A program made the translations under genes and the position numbers. From Styela clava (taxonomy: Eukaryota > Chordata > Ascidiacea > Stolidobranchia > Styelidae): a stretch of 64,000 nt of DNA. The stretch is taken from assembly GCF_964204865.1 (NCBI RefSeq), contig NC_135263.1, forward strand, positions 6,698,501-6,762,500, given 5' to 3'. Below, piece by piece: positions 59,201 to 64,000 of the stretch; within the stretch, counting starts at the first letter, position 1, and every line of letters begins with the position of its first letter. The notes beneath the pieces were generated by a model. It saw only the letters and a program-made list of their open reading frames with translations, made no database searches and was not told the DNA's origin.

Positions 59201-62200
59201 TTTGGCTTTATACTCATCATGGTTTCAGTGGAGCCATAATTCTGCTAATGATGTTGGGGTTTAAAAATATTCGTTTAAATATTCTTCTGTTCGTATCTAT
59301 TTTCATGGTTTTGTTTTGTGTAAGGAAGATAGGATTTTCATATTTGTTTTGGGGGGAGAAAAGGCGATAAGATGGCTCGATCAAATGGTGGATTTGCAAC
59401 CTCTTTGTCCAGTTTGGGTATGGTAATAGTCAACAAGTTATTCATTAAAGATGTATGTACTTGATTGTGGAGGAAGCCATAACCAACCAGTGGTTATGTG
59501 AACCCTCTTGCATACAATGAGTAAGAGTCCAACAATCCTCCTGTACATATAATCTGCATGAGATTTGACCCTGTTAACCAGTACAGGATATTGAGAGTTG
59601 AGCTATGTTGCTATGATGAATCAGTAATCTTATCAATCATCAGTAACTTATTTTTGACGAAATTGTTTGAAGTTTTTATCTACACTTTAGCTATCTTGTT
59701 GCCAGGGCAGAGTTATGAAAACTTTTAATGCATGGAACTAAATTGTTTTTCGAAGCCCTTTATAATACTCCTTTTACTTTGTTTCAGATGTATGGTGGAA
59801 GAGTGTTTCTCCTCCCTTATTTCAAGCATTCATTGGAGTTCTTATCGTACTTTGTATCATCTGTTGTGCTCTACTTGGTCAACTATTCTTTTTTCATCTT
59901 TTGTTAAGTAAGTACTTCGAGACTGCTTGTTTATCAAAGGTAGTACTTGTGGGTCCAAGTATCTTATGGACCCAACATAAATTAATTATGATTTCTCAAC
60001 TGAGATTAAATGACCTGCTAATTAGCTTGAATATGAGCGATATTGGAGTGTTTTAAATATTTTATATCTGTAAATTGATCTGATGGAGTGCTGCTGTTAT
60101 GTTATTTCACCTATTAAATTCAAATACAATTCTCTTTTATACAATAATTTGATAGGCAATAGCATGTTACAGTAGTTTGAGATCATACTGGAAGTTTGAT
60201 GTTAAAATAACTTTAATGATGAATCTGTTCTAATCTAAAGGATTGAAGTGGATAAGACATTTCACTTAATCTCATTTGTAATTATGGAACGCTTCATTTA
60301 TGTTATGTAGCAACAACACTGTGTCATCCTTTGTAGTCCATATATTTGCGTAGTAACTTCTTTTGTGAATTATTGATTGTCTTTATTTGTTCAAGGTTTG
60401 GTTGTATTGTATGACGTGAGTTAATCCCATTTATCCATTTCCTGTAAGTGAATCGATGACTTTACGAGCTGACATCTGGCGAATGAAATTTTCAAATTGT
60501 TATACTCACATTTTCACACACATTTTTGACAGTGTAATAAGTGTTCCTATTTCCACGAAATATGACACTATGAATGAGAATTCTTTGACTGCTTTGTAAT
60601 TTATATTTTTATATAAATTTGTTTGGCAATGAGGTACTAGGGTTCAATACTGGTATTAATAAATTCATTTTCTGTGTTTTTTCAGATTTGGGATTAACAC
60701 TTAAATCATAAATCAGAACTAGAGTTGATCCTTGGTTCCTTTATTCACTTTTATTAGTTTTGCCATTAACTCACTTCTCTATAAAGTTGGGGAAATATTT
60801 TATCTTTCTTTCATTATTCTTTACACAAGAATTTTGCAACATTAAAAAATGATTCTTATTAATCTTACAATAATACCAGAGTTAACTAAGATAGTTTTGG
60901 GTAATATTATATACCTTTTATGATTATCCACCTGTATTCATAATTCGGTAATAAATTATTTCATCAGTCCAAAATATTGTTTCTCGAGCATGCACTTCCT
61001 TGATCACCACGATTTGGGTATATTTGATGTTACCAATCCTAAAGAGTATTTTGTTATTGAAATAGAGGGATTTAAAAATATTGTTAAAAAAAAAACATGA
61101 GTCTGTCACCAAGTTTTATGGAAACTGAAAGATTGTGAGGTTTAGCAAGGTAATATCTTCATTTCTAGTATAGATGCATATACAATACTTATATCTTTTC
61201 ACAGTTCGACGAGGTATTACAACATATGACTACATTCAAAATTCAAGAGCAAAAAAGCAACAAAATTCTACTGGGAATATAAATTCAGCTGCTAATATTG
61301 CGGGTGATGATGTCACAGAGCAAGATGTGGCATGCTCAACGCCATCTGAGTATATTGGTACAGAGGTCAATCAAAAGAAGGATGGGGGTGTGAGGGTAAA
61401 AATTGCAAATGGCGTAGCAGACAATTCCGTTAAATTAGACTCTGAAGATAACATGGCATACAATACACCAGCAGTGATTGTACCATCTGCCTTCGTCACA
61501 GATACAACTCAAAATTCATCACCTAGAAATACACAAACGAAAGTGAAGTCTAGTCCGTCTCCATCTGAATTCACTAATGCCGCATTCACCCCGGAGGAAA
61601 CTAGAAATATAAATGCAAATTCGAATGCAGTACAAATACCACAAATTTCTGTCAATGGTTCAATTCACAGTCAATCTTCTCTTGGAGAGTTGAGGTCATG
61701 GGAGGCAACGAATATCTTACCTAAGCCTGTAAGTATATGTTGCTTAGTTGTGTTTTTTAATTACGTACAAAAATGATTTATAAACAAAATTCTCCAATTT
61801 GTCTTTATCAAAACCTTACTTGTTTATGTGTTTTGATAGTGGAAGTATTTGAAAAGATTCATTTTATGAATTCAGATAATTGGAAATATTTTTCTCTTAG
61901 GTAAATTATTCATTTTTGCAGGAAAATAATATTTGTTAAAATTTTTCTCAATGAATCTTACATATAATGATAGGTCTAAATCCGAATTAATTAAAAATTA
62001 GAATATCAAATTGTTAGTATATGGACGTAATCCTTATGCAACGTGGCGGCCGGCCAATTTACGCTTTATATCAAATCGACCGTTATACTATTGAAATCAT
62101 ATATGATATCTTTATTCCAGAGCGCAGGTGAGCCAGTTATGAGATCACATAACAGCAAGGGTCACATTTCACCAGAAAGACCAGCAAGTGGTCTTAGTGA

Positions 62201-62630
62201 CAGTATAGAAGCAGATGATCAATTAGGGGTCAATGGTAACTTAGTGAAAACCTCCGTCGATTCAAGCACTTCAAAATCTGAGTTGACATCTTCTCGTCGG
62301 CACCATCAAAAAAGATCAAAGCGACATTCGAAGAAAGCAATGATGCTTCATAGAGATGACGGGGCTCCTCGTCCTTTGCCAGTGTTACCAGAAAACTCAA
62401 ATAATCCATTAGGATTGAACGGAATTCCGAGATTGGGTAACTCACCATCACGTCTCCCTCCACTTAGAAACTCTGTCGATTGGGCGTCCAGTACAGAAGA
62501 TTTGCAAAGTTATGTCGCCTCTGGTCGTAAGTTACCTCCATTATCCGCATCCAGTTCAATGACTTCCCTTGCAAGTTATATGTCAGGGAGTATTGCTTCA
62601 AGTCAACCTCCTGCACATCCTTATGCATAG
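56291..62630 (+). CDS. DHHC palmitoyltransferase, ZDHHC1/11-like (eight coding exons, 580 aa)
   Basis: Exons: 56291-56392, 56980-57075, 57440-57618, 58405-58506, 59020-59129, 59788-59907, 61205-61728 and 62121-62630 (TAG). All are GT-AG and frame-consistent. The start is the first ATG after an in-frame TGA. Exon 1 ends [11 protein letters not shown], matching the NGW..P.H..Q of ZDHHC1. Membrane helices lie at about 35-57, 67-83, 167-187 and 205-235. The Cys-rich domain starts CNLC, and D-H-H-C is at 144-147 with Cys147 as the acyl-accepting nucleophile. After the last helix the usual TTxE reads T242-T-Y-D. Exons 7 and 8 encode a long, low-complexity cytoplasmic tail rich in Ser, Asn and Pro with basic clusters ([14 protein letters not shown]). 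Family role: S-acylation of proteins at endomembranes. Orthology to ZDHHC1 versus ZDHHC11 cannot be settled by eye. Confidence 0.9.
58540..58690 (-). repeat. tRNA-derived SINE, copy D (fragment)
   Basis: In the intron after DHHC exon 4. Reads TCACCAGTCCCTGTTGGGTA, CATGGACATGAT and GTGATACGTGAACCACCT, matching the body of the SINE in minus orientation. Head and tail are missing. Confidence 0.6.
59345..59625 (-). repeat. tRNA-derived SINE, copy E
   Basis: In the intron between DHHC exons 5 and 6. Body phrases GAGGAAGCCATAACCAACCA and GTGGTTATGTGAACC are present. The reverse complement keeps weak A-box (TAGCTCAACTCTC) and B-box (GGTCAAATCTC) matches at the right end. The left end is the GGGGGGAGAAAAGGCG terminus. 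Confidence 0.65.
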
Positions 62631-64000
62631 GATTACATTCCAAGATATCTGTACTGTAACTGCATCTTTACATTACACATTTGTTCGTTGTTAGGTGAAA
62701 AATATCCAGTCTTAAACACAGACTAAATAAGGAAATCTGTAAATTTATCATTTCCGCTTTGAACTTATTCCTATATTTTTGTTTGGAGATTTTTATAGTA
62801 TATTCAGTGTTCAAACGATACAAAGTGAACTATGGAATGAGTTGGCTGTATTAGCATATAGTAAAATGGCATTCTTCAATGCTAAATGTTACAAGTCCTT
62901 ACCCTAGAAATGTTGCATCTATATAAATAATTTTACCCTGATAAATCGAAATATTCTTTTTTTGTTGCATTGAAAAATGAGTACTATAATGGCGTTGTCC
63001 ATACCTCAAATTAGGAGACACCGTCCTTTTATAACTACCTAGTTGACTTGTCGTGCCAAGTGTTTCATTATCATTCCATTATGAAATTGTAACTTCATCT
63101 TGTACTTATTTATATTCTTGTAAAAGTTATGTAGCTATCATAGTATATTTGCACAAGGCTTATGGATTGTCCATGCATTTGTTCCTACATATGAATATTA
63201 TTTTCGTGATCTCGGACCTATTTGAAATGGAAATTGTATCTTTTATTATAGTAGGTGTCTAGATCAGTCTCTGACAGTTACTTTCTGGTTCAAATCCCAT
63301 TCATATTCTGATCCTTCCAAACTATGGTAGCTCATTGCATATCGGTGGATATCGATGGCTGCTTGATTAAGCTTTTGTTTGGAGTGAAAAGCGTTGTAAA
63401 AATTGTATTAGGTCCTATGAATGCGATTCATGCTCAATAATTTACTCTCTAATATGCTTTCACTTACCTATATCCAAAAAGATGTACACTTACCGGTAAA
63501 TAAGTTTCATTTATAGACTCTGATGCACTTTTGATTGAATGCCTTTTTGTTTACATGTTAATTAATAGGAGGTATCGTACTGTGTTTATGTCTAATATTC
63601 CATAGTTTCATTATCCCAAGTGCACAACGCTTATTTATATTTGTTTTTCGATAATTTTACAGGTTTCGGCACTCGCTTTTTTCCCCTAATTTTCGCTAAG
63701 TGTTTACAATATTACGTGTATGGCAAAAACTCCTTTTTTTTCTGTACTTTATATACCTATACTTTTTGTGTTTTGTCTCCAAATTGTAATATATATTCAT
63801 TGGTGAAACCAATTTAAAATACTTTTGTTTTTGGTGTTTCTCATATCACGTCCATGAATAGTTAAAAATTTTCTGTCTGTTTGTTGATAAGGCCTACTTT
63901 TGTATTCCAAACCTTATTCATGAAGGTGGTAGATTATTGTACTGAGATTTTTACAGCTATGTGCTTCAAGAGAAAATATTCCCTCATGCCCAAATTTTGA
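62631..64000 (+). other. 3' UTR and flank of the DHHC gene
   Basis: AT-rich, with no clear AATAAA close to the stop and no further gene recognised to the window end. Confidence 0.4.

Overview
The window is animal (eukaryotic) genomic DNA. Three things show this: coding sequence split by GT-AG introns, dense hAT-type transposon debris, and tRNA-derived SINEs. Small introns, AT-rich flanks, a peflin gene, a ZDHHC1/11-type palmitoyltransferase and a huge complement-control-protein (CCP) receptor fit an invertebrate deuterostome. An ascidian tunicate is my best guess, but that is inference and no marker here proves it.

Layout, left to right. (1) 0.6-3.6 kb: a six-exon penta-EF-hand gene (peflin, 219 aa, + strand). 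(2) 4.6-5.3 kb: an internally deleted hAT element with 8-bp target-site duplication (TSD). (3) 10.0-22.9 kb: one uninterrupted 4,300-codon reading frame for a giant type II membrane protein. Its order is cytoplasmic tail, one membrane helix, a SEA-like region, 39 CCP modules broken into seven blocks by seven ricin-B-like modules, a CUB domain, and a C-terminal trypsin-fold domain with all three catalytic residues replaced. (4) 24.9-43.5 kb: four + strand genes of an unrecognised family of small basic proteins. They share a phase-0 intron, an LDxW-like N-terminal motif in three members, and a C-terminal [FW]-[KR]-x-[VI]-[IV]-L-[RK]-Q-H motif. The first two are recent duplicates (about 94% protein identity over 203 residues) with a duplicated promoter module. 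Between them sits a three-level nest of hAT elements. (5) 45.8-55.2 kb: two arrays of a 196-bp tandem repeat in opposite orientation around a 3.6-kb spacer, a foldback-like structure of about 9.4 kb. (6) 56.3-62.6 kb: an eight-exon DHHC palmitoyltransferase gene (580 aa).

The genes form no evident pathway. Peflin (calcium adaptor), the DHHC enzyme (S-acylation) and the giant surface protein look independent. The strongest candidates for something undescribed are the four-gene family, the giant CCP/ricin-B/pseudoprotease protein and the inverted 196-bp arrays. All exon structures were read by eye from splice sites and reading-frame continuity; no transcript data or database search was available.
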